NCBI GenBank assembly: GCA_018857735.1
Contig: JABMCL010000899.1
Coordinates: 196,001-260,000, forward strand
DNA from: Alviniconcha marisindica
Taxonomy: Eukaryota > Mollusca > Gastropoda > Provannidae
Direction of reading: 5' to 3'
DNA: 64,000 nt
The notes under the pieces: model-generated
Database searches by the model: none
Seen by the model: only the letters and a program-made list of their open reading frames with translations
Told to the model about the DNA's origin: nothing
Made by a program: the position numbers and the translations under genes
Part shown: one piece after another, positions 1-36,836 of the stretch
How positions within the stretch are numbered: position 1 is the first letter of the stretch
Layout of the letters: every line of letters starts with the position of its first letter

Positions 1-597
1 AGACATCAGCAGCAAAAGGAAATAAAGTACAGCTTCCACTGCCTGTGTCAGGATTAGAGCAGTTCACACATGTATTCCCATTCAAGCTTGATAAACAACC
101 CAACACTGACAACAACAAAAAGAAAAAGGCTTTCACTGTCTAAACTGCTACGTGTCCCACCACAGAAGTCACAACTTTGCTTGCCAAGCTCCTCCCCCCT
201 TGTCCTCCAGAATTGCCCTGATACAACTGTACTGGTTGACTGGGAATAAAACACCAAGTTACTTACTTCCTCCAGATGCAGACCATGACTGTCAAACTTG
301 ACAGTGGAAGGATGATAGCACGCACACACACACACGCATGCACGCAATGTATGTGCTCATCAGAACAAAGAGAAGAAAGGAAGATGGCTGCGATGCCAAA
401 GAAGGATACAACTCTGTGTGTGTCACCACGAGAAATTTCTGTGCATCACTAAGAAATAAATATCCTTGGGTGTGCCAGCTTTAGTCACACATGTCAGGGA
501 ACTGTTCTCACCATAGGTGTACCTAGGCAGGTCAAATGTGAGTGAGCAGTTTTCATACCATGTACATGCGCGCACACACACACACACACACATGTGC

Positions 598-687
<90 letters not shown>

Positions 688-1228
688 CACACACACAGGC
701 ATGCACAAAACAAATTCAACATTCATCTTTGATGTACAGTGTTGTCTGGCAAAATGCCACAAACTGAAATGTGAAATTATTTCATGTTTGCCTCCAACAT
801 GGTCATACTGCTTGGTCTGCTGCCCTAGGAGTCACCCTCCATACAATATTTCATCTCTTGGACATAGGCTTAATTATTCTCTAAATTCATCTGTCAGTCA
901 TATGCTTTTGCTGTCTTAATTTTCAGTAAAACACTATTTTTACCACATAATAATAATAATAGTAATCATGATGATGATGATGATGATCATTATCATCATA
1001 AGAAGGTGATGTAAATGACTGATGATAGCTTACCAAAAGTCATTTGTTTGTTGGGTACATGTATACATATAGTTAATTTACATGTAACTAATATTATATG
1101 TATAGATATTATCCTATGAGCTACCGGGAACCAGATTTAACATTAATCAGGCTCACTTCCCATTCGGCCAAAGTAGTATTCTTATATGGCAAACTCCACA
1201 TATTGTTACTTTCGATTTTGGCTTCAAA
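1..1228. other. Region upstream of SMYD4; no supported gene
   Basis: Contains a (CA)n microsatellite at about 570-698, a short (ATG/ATC) run near 965-1000 and the presumed promoter/5' UTR of the SMYD4-like gene just before 1229. I see no TATA-type element I would defend. Minus-strand open stretches exist, but none has both convincing coding content and splice sites. Confidence 0.5.
570..698. repeat. (CA)n microsatellite
   Basis: About 50 uninterrupted CA units with short interrupted flanks; long open frames on both strands here are artefacts of the dinucleotide. Confidence 0.97.
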
Positions 1229-26153
<24,925 letters not shown>

Positions 26154-26396
26154 GAGTAAAATGAACTGGCTTGCATGGTGGTCCGATGCGCTTTGCCTGT
26201 TCGGCATTTGTGTCTGGTTTGGGAGTTTTAAGTTGAGTTTTGATGCGCGTGCGTGTTCTTTTAGCTCTTCTTTTTTCACGTCAGCGTCGAGGTGTCCAGT
26301 GAAACGTACATTAATCATTTGTGACTTGATGAATCATGAGCTCTAAAAGCTTGTTGATGAGCACACAATAATTCACTGTATCTTTAGTTTGTCTGG

Positions 26397-26402
26397 AATA
26401 AA
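26397..26402 (+). terminator. Candidate SMYD4 polyadenylation signal
   Basis: AATAAA 244 bases after the SMYD4 stop codon, followed by A-rich then T-rich sequence. It is the first canonical hexamer after the stop. Confidence 0.55.
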
Positions 26403-26482
26403 AAAATAATTTTTTTGTTTAAACCAATCATGAGTCATATGTGTCTGTTTGTTGAAACGTATGTAGATGTGGCTTTTGTCAA

Positions 26483-26748
26483 GCTGTTTCTACAGCGCAG
26501 TGCGTTAAACTCGTGTTAGAGAATGGCGCTTTAGTAAAAAACACTATATATTGTTGTCGTTATTGGCTTCCTGTTGCGTGTAAGCCGCTTAAACCTTGCC
26601 AGGTGCGCTCTCTTTGCCCTGGCGCCGTGCCTGCTCCAGGAGTCGCTGCAGCCGCTCCTCCCGGGCCTTCTGACGACGCTCCAGGATCAGATTGAGCGTG
26701 TAGAGGAACGGGCTGATGGCGGAGTTGATCGGCAGCACGAGGGGATCG
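26483..26748 (-). pseudogene. Inverted copy of the receptor gene 3' end
   Basis: Reverse complement of about 45,160-45,405: the last part of helix 7, the Arg/Gln-rich tail, the stop and about 90 bases of 3' flank, nearly identical. It lies 330 bases after the SMYD4 stop, so SMYD4 and this remnant are tail to tail. 3' flank is included, so this is a DNA-level copy, not a processed cDNA. Confidence 0.92.
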
Positions 26749-26759
26749 CCACACCGCTA

Positions 26760-28330
26760 GACTTGATAACACCACTCCCAGCAAAATATTTGATTTGGAT
26801 TTAGTTCTGGGTGTTTTGCTCGCTCAAGGCATATGGGTAGAATATCATGTTTTATATTTGTTGTTGTTGATGTTGTTGTAGGCGTTTTTCCTCTTCTTTT
26901 GTTGGTTTAATACATCCTCCACTACTTTTTGGAGCGCTGTGAACACGTTCTCAGAGTCTTCGCTAGACTGTTGAGAACATTGGTACGCGGCACCGGCAAT
27001 ATTTTTTTTATTTAAAAAAAAATCCGGTACCAACCCTTAGTCGGTACAGTCAACATTACCTAGGCCTAATAATCAAATCAAATCAAATCAATCTTTATTA
27101 TTCATCAATATACAAAGTATAAAAATGAAACTTTTCCTTTGACACATGGGCTCAAGAAGGTGCTTTTAAAATAACAATAAATATAAAATAATTACGTAAA
27201 AATCTCACTCATTCTCTCCCCACTCGCCTGCCCAGGCCTCTTCCACTGACATAATGTGGCCGGTTCCCCCTCCCCCCCCCCCCCCCCCTCCCCACCCCCG
27301 CAACAGAAGCAAAATGAAGCCAAATTTTGCAACAAAATGGGTTTTATCATTGTGTCTTTCACTTCCAAGTTTCAGTATGTGTGTGCGCCACTGACACTGA
27401 CGTTTGATCTAGATCTAGTTTTTGAGTAACGGCATACAGGTTGCTCAGTGCTAACGTCGGCAAAACGATCGATCTGTACTGACGACCAACCTTTTACAGT
27501 CTGTAACCAGACTCACTTTTGTGGCAAATTTGGGCTTACCCCAAATGGCATTTAGAATGCCGGTCCCGAGGAATTTCCGGCCGCCTCCTAGGATATAATT
27601 ATATTACCGCTTCTTCCTCTTTTCAAAATACAATTTCTGTTCACGACTACAGTCTCCGCCCTAGCCCAACACGGTCTGCAAAACGGTCACGCTGAGACGC
27701 CAGACTTTCCAGTGTCAACGTCGTCATCATGCCTGCACCACGGAAAATCTGTCACTCAAGCGTTGTTGTACTCCTTTATCTTCTGTTAATAATAATAATA
27801 ATGAACACTTACAGCGCCTAACCCGCACAGGCCCTAAGCGCTTACACGTTCTTTACAAATACGTATTGTTAATTCAACGCATAAAACATGAATGCACACA
27901 CACACGCACGCACACAGAAAGACTGGCACACGCACGCGCGCGCGTTCACACACACACACACACACACTGTTGCTTAACAGGCCTGGCTGGCGGTCTGATG
28001 GTTTTCTCAACCGCTTGCGTTGTTTTTTTGTTTGAAGGGGACGATGATACAGACGATTTGGTTGGCACTGGGCGAGAAAAAACACACGACTGAATGCGTC
28101 GTTGCGTCATATTGATGCAGTTAGATCTAGAATGAAAGCCTCCTCTGTGCCTTTGTTTTGTCAAAACGTGACTACTGTAATTTTTTTCTGTCAGGTTCTG
28201 CAAAACATCTTCTTGACGAACTCCAAAAGATACACACTTCTGCAGACCTGTCTTCACATTTCGCAAGCCTGAACACAATAAACCCCTGCTTCAGAAACTT
28301 CACTGCCTACTATTAGTCTCAAGAATCCAG
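26760..28330. other. Intergenic region, no gene seen
   Basis: Holds a reversed retroelement tail at about 27,073-27,200 ((CAAAT)n then ctttatt), a poly-C run near 27,270-27,288, a generic dispersed-repeat start near 27,785 and a (CA/CG)n tract at 27,890-27,966. No coding exon recognised. Confidence 0.5.
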
Positions 28331-28341
28331 TAATGCTGGAT

Positions 28342-28426
28342 ACTTTCAGTGAAAGAATTGTAACACAGAGTTGTGACTTTATACTATAAAGTCGCAACTC
28401 TGTGCTACAATTCTGTCACTGAAAGT
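28342..28426. repeat. Long perfect-like hairpin (40-bp arms, 5-base loop)
   Basis: Arms 28,342-28,381 and 28,387-28,426 are complementary with three mismatches, starting actttcagtgaaagaattgt. Could be a MITE palindrome or a small-RNA precursor; sequence alone does not decide. Confidence 0.85.
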
Positions 28427-28494
28427 CTGTCTTTCAAAATTTTTGACTATCAACAATCCATCCAGATACCTTCGCCCCGTTTCTAACACAAAGA

Positions 28495-28632
28495 CCTTCC
28501 GCATACCTTTCACAAAAACCAAAACCTATGGACAACGAGCTTTTCCTTCTCGTCTCTCATCATCCGCATCTTCTTTCAAGCTAGTCTTAAAAACTCATCT
28601 CTTCAAGTTGACTGGACAGGAAAACGACTGAC
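28495..28632 (+). pseudogene. LINE reverse-transcriptase C-terminal remnant
   Basis: Reads TKTYGQRAFPS then ASSFKLVLKTHLF and a stop, the characteristic tail of Jockey/CR1-type LINE ORF2 proteins (normally GxRxFS...FKxxLKTHLF). Only the tail is present. Confidence 0.7.
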
Positions 28633-28692
28633 ATAGTTCAACCCAAAACAGATAAATGGTTTTGCTTTCCATCTCATTTTTCAACGTTTTTT

Positions 28693-28811
28693 CACCGTTT
28701 AACTGTTAAGTATCGTTTTGTAGCTTGATAAAGGGGATTACCCCGAAAATGTTCAGGTGGTGTTTTGTACTAATAAATGCGTGCTTTTGAACTTTTTATG
28801 TGTTTGGATCT
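28693..28811 (+). mobile_element. Hairpin-tail dispersed repeat (family 3), copy 2
   Basis: Contains gcttgataaaggggattacc and ends tgtgtttggatct, like the copies at 23.55, 52.8 and 56.5 kb. Begins about 60 bases after the LINE tail. Confidence 0.75.
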
Positions 28812-28869
28812 CTTCAAATCTGCATATAATTAATGTCACCCCCCACCCCTCCACCTGTGTATGCGTGTG

Positions 28870-28887
28870 CACAGTGTGTGTGTGTGT

Positions 28888-28940
<53 letters not shown>
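28870..28940. repeat. (GT)n microsatellite
   Basis: GT repeat joined directly to the 5' end of the following SINE. Confidence 0.95.
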
Positions 28941-28943
<3 letters not shown>

Positions 28944-29206
28944 CAATCTGCTTCGGCTCTCCTTTCTCTTCCAAAATTGTTGTCTGTGGACACTGTCTTG
29001 TGACTTTGTCCCTCACAATTAATGAAACATTAAAATGGCTCCCATCTTAATGCAGGAGTCATTCTGGTGGTGACAGTGTAGTGATAGGTATATAATCTCC
29101 CTCTCCCCCCACCTCCATACCCCCTTTCCCCCCCTTCTCCCCGTCCCTAATAAGCCTCATCGTTTCTGTGGACGTTAAGCACCATGTTTACTTACTTATT
29201 ACTCCT
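28941..29206 (+). mobile_element. SINE family 1, forward copy
   Basis: Begins in the tRNA head (aatctgcttcggctctcc), retains body and ends ttacttactta. Confidence 0.82.
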
Positions 29207-29458
29207 GGACGACTTTGCACCACTATCACCCACAGTCGATCGGCTGTCGACACCTGACCCGATTAAAGAACCACCCGCCTTCTTCCTATCGGCACCGCGA
29301 GCTTCAGCGTACCTTTCAGCAATTTCAGCTGCCGCGGACACACGCCCAGGATGTCTCTCTTTGATGGACATTGCCAGTTCAGCCGACACACTACCTATCA
29401 ACTGCCCCTGAAGAAGAAGGTCTGCGCACGACCTACTACCTGTCAAAGGCTGACACAC
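29192..29458 (-). pseudogene. LTR-retrotransposon gag-like fragment
   Basis: Minus frame reads LLLQGQLIGSVSAELAMSIK then a helix with EIAERYAEARG, resembling the SCAN-like helical repeat of Gypsy-type gag proteins. No protease, reverse transcriptase or LTRs are visible. The fragment's 5' part is tandemly amplified upstream of it. Confidence 0.5.
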
Positions 29459-29880
29459 TACCTATCAACTACCCCTGAAGAAGAAGGTCTGCACACGACC
29501 TACTACCTATCAAAGGCTGACACACTACCTATCAACTACCCCTGAAGAAGAAGGTCTGCACCTGTCAAAGGCTGACACGCTACGTATCAACTTCTCCTGA
29601 AGAAGGTCTGCCCGACCTACTACCTATCAAAGGCTTGACACAGCTACCTATCAACTACCCCTGAAGGAAGGTCTGCACCGCAAGGCCCCCTTTTCTACCT
29701 ATCAAAGGCTGACATGCTACCTATCAACTGCTCCTGGGAAAAAGGTCTACCACGTCCCTGCCTTTCCTACCACGGCTGACAACCAACAATCAACTCCACC
29801 TGAAGAAACTGAGTAAAGTCTGCATCCACACACCACCTGTAAAGGCTACACTCTACGTCTATCACTTCTCCTCAAGAAGG
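29390..29880. repeat. About 65-bp decaying tandem repeat derived from the gag-like fragment
   Basis: Units contain ctacctatcaactacccctg and gaagaaggtctgc, seven or so copies becoming more diverged rightward. The leftmost unit is the gag-coding segment itself. Confidence 0.8.
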
Positions 29881-30044
29881 TCTGCGCTTTGTCAGATCGT
29901 TCCGCACGACGCGTTTCCTTGCAACAGCGCGATGAAGACTAGAAGGGCTGCACTACGATACTACGTCATGGGTGTCGGTGGACCTTTCTTCATCGCTGTA
30001 GTCCACAGACCTACAACTAACCTCCACCTAGTAAATCTGAACAG

Positions 30045-30133
30045 TCTGCGCCACCACGCACACAAGCACGCACCACCACAGCAGCCACACACCAACAACA
30101 CAGTAACCCACACCACACACAACATAACACACT

Positions 30134-30175
<42 letters not shown>

Positions 30176-30176
30176 C

Positions 30177-30262
<86 letters not shown>
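30045..30262. repeat. (CA)n microsatellite
   Basis: Interrupted CA tract with two long pure blocks near 30,138-30,173 and 30,216-30,262. Confidence 0.95.
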
Positions 30263-30265
<3 letters not shown>

Positions 30266-30676
30266 CTACATCGCTAAAACTCTCCAGTAGCGTCGTTCTT
30301 GAATTGTATCGTCCAGGGTCATCTCAGGACGGTCACTCATTCTGAATCGCATACAGCTAAAGCGCAGTGGGCCCGCTGGGCGATTTGAGAACAGCGCTAA
30401 ATAGCTGCCTTTGTCAAGCGTTTAGGGCTCATCTGGAGATGAGATGCTCGACAAGAGTTCATATAAATACGTTTTAAACATACACCAGAACCACGTGGAA
30501 CCAACATGCACCAGATTCACGTGCAACGCGCAACCGCGCTTCACTCCTGTCAACACTGAACCGAAATCACAAGTGTCTAACCCCCTCCCCACCCCACCAC
30601 AGGCATACGAAACCACTGTGACACAACGTCAGCGTACGGCAGGTAATAGCACGCGGAACGGTAGGTAATAGCACGC

Positions 30677-31000
30677 GGAATGTACGTGGGGAGCTATTTC
30701 TGGCACGAAAGAACAGGAAGGACAGAAAGAACAGTGTAGTGCCGTGTAAGATGGCCGGCTTCCTGCCCTTCCTGTCCTGTGAAGTGTCAGCATTCATCAT
30801 CTGTTGCATCTCTGGGACGTCCCGCGTGAATCTGGACGTCCGCCATCTTGTGCAGTTCTCTGGCCGTTTCGATGCCGTCCTTGCCGAAGACAGCTTCCGT
30901 GACGGCCAGACTGTGTACCAGGTGACCTGCAGCTTTCGCGTAGTCCCCTGCAAAGAAAACGCTTGGGGAAGATGTTTAATTCTGGCACTTCTTTCTCTTG
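30677..31000. pseudogene. Chimeric fragment: receptor helix-3 region fused to inverted SMYD4 last exon
   Basis: 30,677-30,812 matches the receptor around helix 3 (forward; same ggaaggacagaaagaacagt variant as the pseudogene at 47.3 kb). From about 30,813 it matches SMYD4 exon 17 in reverse, continuing through the acceptor into intron 16 sequence. Intron sequence shows it is a genomic, not retroposed, duplicate. Confidence 0.88.
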
Positions 31001-31329
31001 CATACTTTTATAACTGCTGACTTGGGAGTGACTAGACGGAAGTCATTCATCACAACGGGCTTAGGAACTTCAAGACGTTTTCTAACGTAACGGCTCCGTG
31101 TCATTCTTAAACTATAACCATTAAAAAAAATGTAAACCCATAGTCTAAGCCAGTTGTTCTGCGCATGACTTGAGACCAGACCGACTACGACGGTGACAGT
31201 GTAGCGTCAGATATAGTTTCTCTTCCCCCTCCCCCGCCCCCCTTCCAACTCACCTGGCATCTCCGTACTCATCATTATCACGGCAATAGAACAGGAAGTC
31301 ACGCTGTGTTAATCTTTCAATGTGCGCAC

Positions 31330-31398
31330 AAAGTATGTGTGTGCGTGTGCGTGCGTGCGTGCGTGTGCGTGCGTGTGCGTGCGTGCGTGTGCGCGTGT

Positions 31399-31429
<31 letters not shown>

Positions 31430-31560
31430 CGCGCGTGCGTGCGTGTGCGCGTGTGCGTGCGTGTGTGTGTGTGTGCGCGCGCGCGCGCGCGTGTGTTTGT
31501 GTGTGTGTGTGCGTGCGTGTGGGGGGCTGTGCGTGCGTGTGAGTGAAGGTGAGAGACAGA
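31330..31560. repeat. (GT/GC)n microsatellite
   Basis: Alternating purine-pyrimidine tract (GTGC, GT, GC units), potentially Z-DNA-forming. Confidence 0.92.
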
Positions 31561-31599
31561 CTGTGTGTGTGTTTTGCAGTCCATTCCCATCAATAAAAT

Positions 31600-32127
31600 G
31601 TTTTTATTTCCTGACGGTTTCATTACAAGCATTTCCAGCTGAACAGAATGGAGAACCCCGCTTAGTCTAGGTAATTGTCATTGCTGTTGTGGTTTCTTCT
31701 CTCTTTTTTCCCGTTGCTTGATTGAAAATCTCAAAAGATTATACAAAGTCGAAGGCAATGATGATACCAATAAAGAATACAAATAATAACGAATTAGCAG
31801 AAGGTTAATAGAAGCCTTTTGTTGCTGTTGTTTTATTTGAGTAAATGGAAAATATATACATTATTTGTAGATACACTGATAAATAAATGCATACTTTTAA
31901 CTTAAAAAAATAAAATAATTACTAGCTGGTATACGAATAACGACATAAGCCGTAACATGAAAGAAAAACAAAATACACCAAACACGCCCGTAGGTAAATG
32001 ATCAGCCTTTGTTTCTGTCACAATCTGAAACAGAAAGAGGCCATAAAAAAGCAAATCGGACAATTAATTACAAGCGTTAAAAAATATTTACATCTCATTT
32101 TCTCTCTCCTTGTTTCTATATTACCTT

Positions 32128-32199
<72 letters not shown>

Positions 32200-32520
32200 T
32201 ATTATTTGTATTTTCTGCATTGAGTGTTGCTGTGTTTGTCATTAATTAGGGACAGATTTGTAAATTATCAACAACTAAGACGATTTGTTCTCTTTATCCT
32301 TGTGTAACAAAGTATCATTATCATCATCATCACCCACCCGCATTGGTATAAATGCTTTTTTAACAGGATGAAAAAGTATAACACAAAACAAAGAACATTT
32401 CTCGCGGTATACACATATAAATCAAATTCGCAAGGGCTGTGTTTGCGGTACATGACAGTCGTGAAGCATTGTAGAATGAGACACTGAAGCCGACACAGTA
32501 GCAGGTCTGTACTTCAGCAG
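31600..32520. other. Region upstream of the receptor gene
   Basis: AT-rich with a pure (CA)n at 32,129-32,198. Promoter presumably within the last few hundred bases; I cannot point to specific elements. Confidence 0.5.
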
Positions 32521-32521
32521 C

Positions 32522-33693
32522 ATGATGGGAACCAAAGCACGTTTGTGGAACGCTTATCTGACCTTAGCTGGTGCACTGGCCTTTTACACAGGCAGTCAAG
32601 GCGGCAAAGCATTTGTCTTACAACAGACAGGAACCGCGAGTCCACAGAATGTTTCAGCAGCTCCCGGTGAATTCACTTCTGTCGTGATTTCAAAGGTAAT
32701 ATCGAGTTGGAGGCCGTTTCCTTTTCAAAATCAAAGCAACAGCGGGCTGGAAGAAGAATCAAGTCTCACATCATCTCGATTTCGACCAATTAGGACACAA
32801 GTCACACTTCCGGCATATATTACTAAATCTAGCTTCATGAACCGGACATCCTCTCCTTTCCCCCGTAGTGAATCTCTACCGACGGATGATCATCAGGACC
32901 ATCAAGACAGTCCGGGACGGCCAGGCAATCTAATGTTTGTTACTGACTCTACCTCCTTGAATCGGACACCCCCTGTCTTCACCCACACTGAACCTCTGCA
33001 CGCTGCGGATCGTCGAGACCAACGAGAGACTTCAGGACATCTAGGTACTTCAGCGTTTGTTACTGAATTCAACTTGATGAATTGGACAGCACCTGTCCCC
33101 GCCACTAGTGGACCTCCACGCACTGTGGGTCGTCAAGACCAACAAGACAGCACAGGATTTCAAGACAATATAGCGCAGCAAGTCACTGCCGGCAGTGATC
33201 TGTGTTCAGCTCGGATGATCCCAGGCTTCTCGGCAAACGTCTCGGGAATGTTTGCCAGCGATGGAGGTGATTCCTTCCAGTCCACGACTTACCGAGTGGT
33301 TGCTGTCGGTCCCTTCGCCTCGGAAGACTTCGGTTCCCTCGCCTGGGAAGACTTCACCCCTTGCTATGAAATGATGTCTGCTTTGTCGAATACAGCAAAG
33401 TTTGTTTTTTACTGCACGACTGCGTTCAACAATTTCAATCGCCTCAAGCTGCCGCTTGTTGTGATCAGCTTGCTGAGCGAGCACTGTCCCAACGCTCATC
33501 TCCTGGACATGTTCAAATACCCTAGCGGAGTGACGTTGAACATTTCTGATCCTGCTGAAGACGAAAGTTGGAGAAATAGTTTAAAGACCTTGGGGGTTTG
33601 AAGATGCCCCGGGCTTGAAGCATGTGTTTGTTTCTGTCAAATCCGGAGTTTACAGGCCACTTTTTTCAGTTAATTATACGAATGTTAACCAAG
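32522..33693 (+). CDS. Receptor exon 1 (signal peptide, mucin-like repeats; one-base frame break)
   Basis: ATG ATG start, hydrophobic signal-like segment, then three about 40-residue repeats, each with a glycosylation sequon (FMNRTSSPF, SLNRTPPVF, LMNWTAPVP). The open frame stops at 33,599-33,601, just after GGGGG at 33,592-33,596. In the shifted frame it continues HVFVSVKSGVYRPLFSVNYT to a good donor (gtatgt at 33,694) with the phase the next exon needs. Confidence 0.75.
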
Positions 33694-33790
33694 GTATGTG
33701 TACACTGTGAACACGCAAGGTTTTGTGTGGATGTTTTTACGCGCCATATATGAATTTTCATTCATTCATTCATTACCAACCCACCCACCC

Positions 33791-33862
<72 letters not shown>

Positions 33863-35946
33863 ATCCCCGTCCTCCCTGTCCAATTTTCGTGCCATTTAAA
33901 TGTCTGCATTGCCCCGAAAAGCAAAGGTACCCCACTTGTCCCCTCACATCCATTCCTAAAAAATTGTTGGAAACCTGTAGACTGATACATCGTCTCAATT
34001 AGCAAATGTCGTGAAATTCGATGATAATACTCACGATAGTCGTAACGATAATGCTGTTGTTGACATACCCATGGAGGTCGTAGTTATGCTGATAATGGTA
34101 CTTACGACAGTCCTAATGATTATCATAACGGTATTTATGATGAGAAATACTCACGCTGGTTGCAATGACACTGATAATATTGTTGGTGGTATACTCACGA
34201 GAGTCTCAATAACAACTATGATAATGATGATTATGTTTGCAATAGCTGAAATTCCTTGAAACAGGTTTTGTACTGGTCGGAAGCAGTTACCCGTATAAAA
34301 AACTACCATCGATGGACGGCTTTCTGAGACTGGTGGTTCCGCCTGGTCACGTGATTATGACGTCTTTTCCGTACCTACACATCGGTTGTGATTACGGAGA
34401 CCTCAGTGTGTACGGCGCTCACCGAACCAACAGGCGCATACGGCCTGAAAAACGACTTCTTTGCGAAGGTTCGGACCTCTTACCATTGCTCTTAATCATA
34501 GTTGTTATCATTGCTTTTAGCATGGGGTATAGTGATTTCTGTGAGGGTTACAGGCTAGAGGCAATTTTCCGGTTTTATCTGACATTTACAACTGGTTTTT
34601 TTGTTTGTTTGTTTGTTTTCATTTTGTGGTTTTTGTTTGTTGTTGTTGGTTGTTTGAGGGTGGGGGTTGTTGTTGTTTGTTTTGTTTTGTTTGTATTGGG
34701 CTTCGTTTCTTTTATTGTTGTTTTCTTTTTGTGTTGTTGTTATTGGTTGTTGATTGCTTTGGGATTTTGCTGTTTTGTTTCTGTTTGTTTCTTGTTGTTT
34801 TTGGGTTGCGTTTTTTTCTTCTTCTTTCTTTACAGGGGTGGGGCTCATTCTTGATACGTTCAGCTCTGTGATCGACTGTGTATATATATTATGTTTTTAT
34901 ATATACGACTTTTTACCCCCTTTTTTGTTGATGTTGATATTGTTGTATCCTCATTCTGTGTGTCGAGATTGGTATGAATGTGCGAGTGAGTGTACCTGAC
35001 ACCATGACATATGTTGTTGTAACATACGTTTGCCTGTCAAGATTGGCATGGATGTGAGAGTGAGTGACACCATGACACATGCTGTTGTTACATACGTTTA
35101 CCTGTCAAGATTGGCATGGATGTGCGAGTGAGTGACACCATGACACATGTTGTTGTAACATACGTTTACCTGTCAAGATTGGCCTGGATGTGCGAGTGAG
35201 TGTACACCATGACACATTGCATGAACTATAACCGTAGTACTTGTCAATACAGTTGCATTGTATTATTCTCATACGGCTCAGGCAGGGAGGAAGTGCCCTC
35301 TACTGATCCGACAGTGTACGGAGCAGACGTTGCAGAGCTGTACTTCTACTACCGCAGAATCTGGTGGTAAGAACAAAGCGATCACAGATGTAGATCAGAG
35401 TGTCCCTAGTTTACCCGCGCCTTCATATGGTCATCTTCCAGCGAGAAGGTGCGTCCGTGTTCTTCTTTAAAGGAGTTGGTCTTCTCAAAAGGTGCAATGT
35501 CTAACAAGTAATAGAAGGTAGATTTCTAACGTCCCATTGAGTCCATATTGAATTTAGAGACCATGTTTCTGGGAGAGGATTAGCGAAAGTGAAATTATAA
35601 ACGCTCGCCTGCTGTACCCCCGCGGCGGTTTTGGTGTTTGGCACGAGAGGTGCGTGCTCACCACGCCATATTTCCTTTATTGTGAGACCGCAGTGGGGTA
35701 CCGCGGACGCAGAAATTAAAGTCCGCTGTACTGAAACATCCAGAGCTATCAACGATTCTCCCTTTTGAGCCTTGAACAGTCAGAATTTAGCTTCGTAAGC
35801 ATTGTCTGCTAACAGAAAAATGTGTTTCTACTCTCCCTATTCATTCAACTTTTTTTTCTCGAAATCTTTTACCACCATCGTAGTTTCCTGTTTGGACCTG
35901 CCGAATACCGCTATTAGTCTGTACAGTTTGTGTGTGTGTGTGTGTG

Positions 35947-36003
<57 letters not shown>

Positions 36004-36663
36004 GTGTGTGTGTGTGTGGTGAGGAGAGGAGGAGAGTAGTAGGAGAGTGGTGAGAGAGGAGAGAGAGAGAGAGAGATTATTTTATTGTCAGGCCTCCGGC
36101 CCATTACAACAGGAGTGAACATTCAGCAATTCGAATTCTCATGGATCCAATGACGGACTTAAACTCAGTTTTCTAGTGTTTAAAGCTTTAAAAACGAAGG
36201 TGGATAATTTCTCTATGGTGGTGCGTTCGTGCTAGCTAATAATAAGGAAAATTTAAACATGGATGGTTGTCTATGGCACTTTGGTGGAATAAGTTCATTT
36301 CTCAAGGCTGTATACTTTGGACATACTAATAAAAAATGTACTTCTGTTTCTGGCGTATTACAGAATGGACAATTTATATTCCTGTCGCGAGCAAAGGATC
36401 TATACTGTAGGTAATGACATTTTAATGCAGACATTCCAATTCTGAATCTAGTAAATATTCTCCGCACGCTTATGTTGTTAAGAGTTCGAAGATACTGACT
36501 GAGTACTAATGACTGATTGAAATTAGAGTATACGTTATAAAGAAAATTGTATTTCTACTCTCCCTGTTCATTCAACTTTTATTTTCCAAATCCTTTTACC
36601 ACCATCGTAGTTTCCTGTTTGGACCTGCCGAATACCGCTATTAGTCTGTACAGTTGTGTGTGT

Positions 36664-36731
<68 letters not shown>

Positions 36732-36766
36732 GTGTGTGGTGTGTGTGCGTGTGTGAGAGAGAGTAG

Positions 36767-36836
<70 letters not shown>

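Noticed and set aside
423..722. Minus-strand frame reading TYGENSSLTCVTKAG near 423-540, possible exon of a divergent gene
   Set aside because: Composition looks coding-like, but most of the frame is translated (CA)n, the splice sites are poor and I recognise no family.
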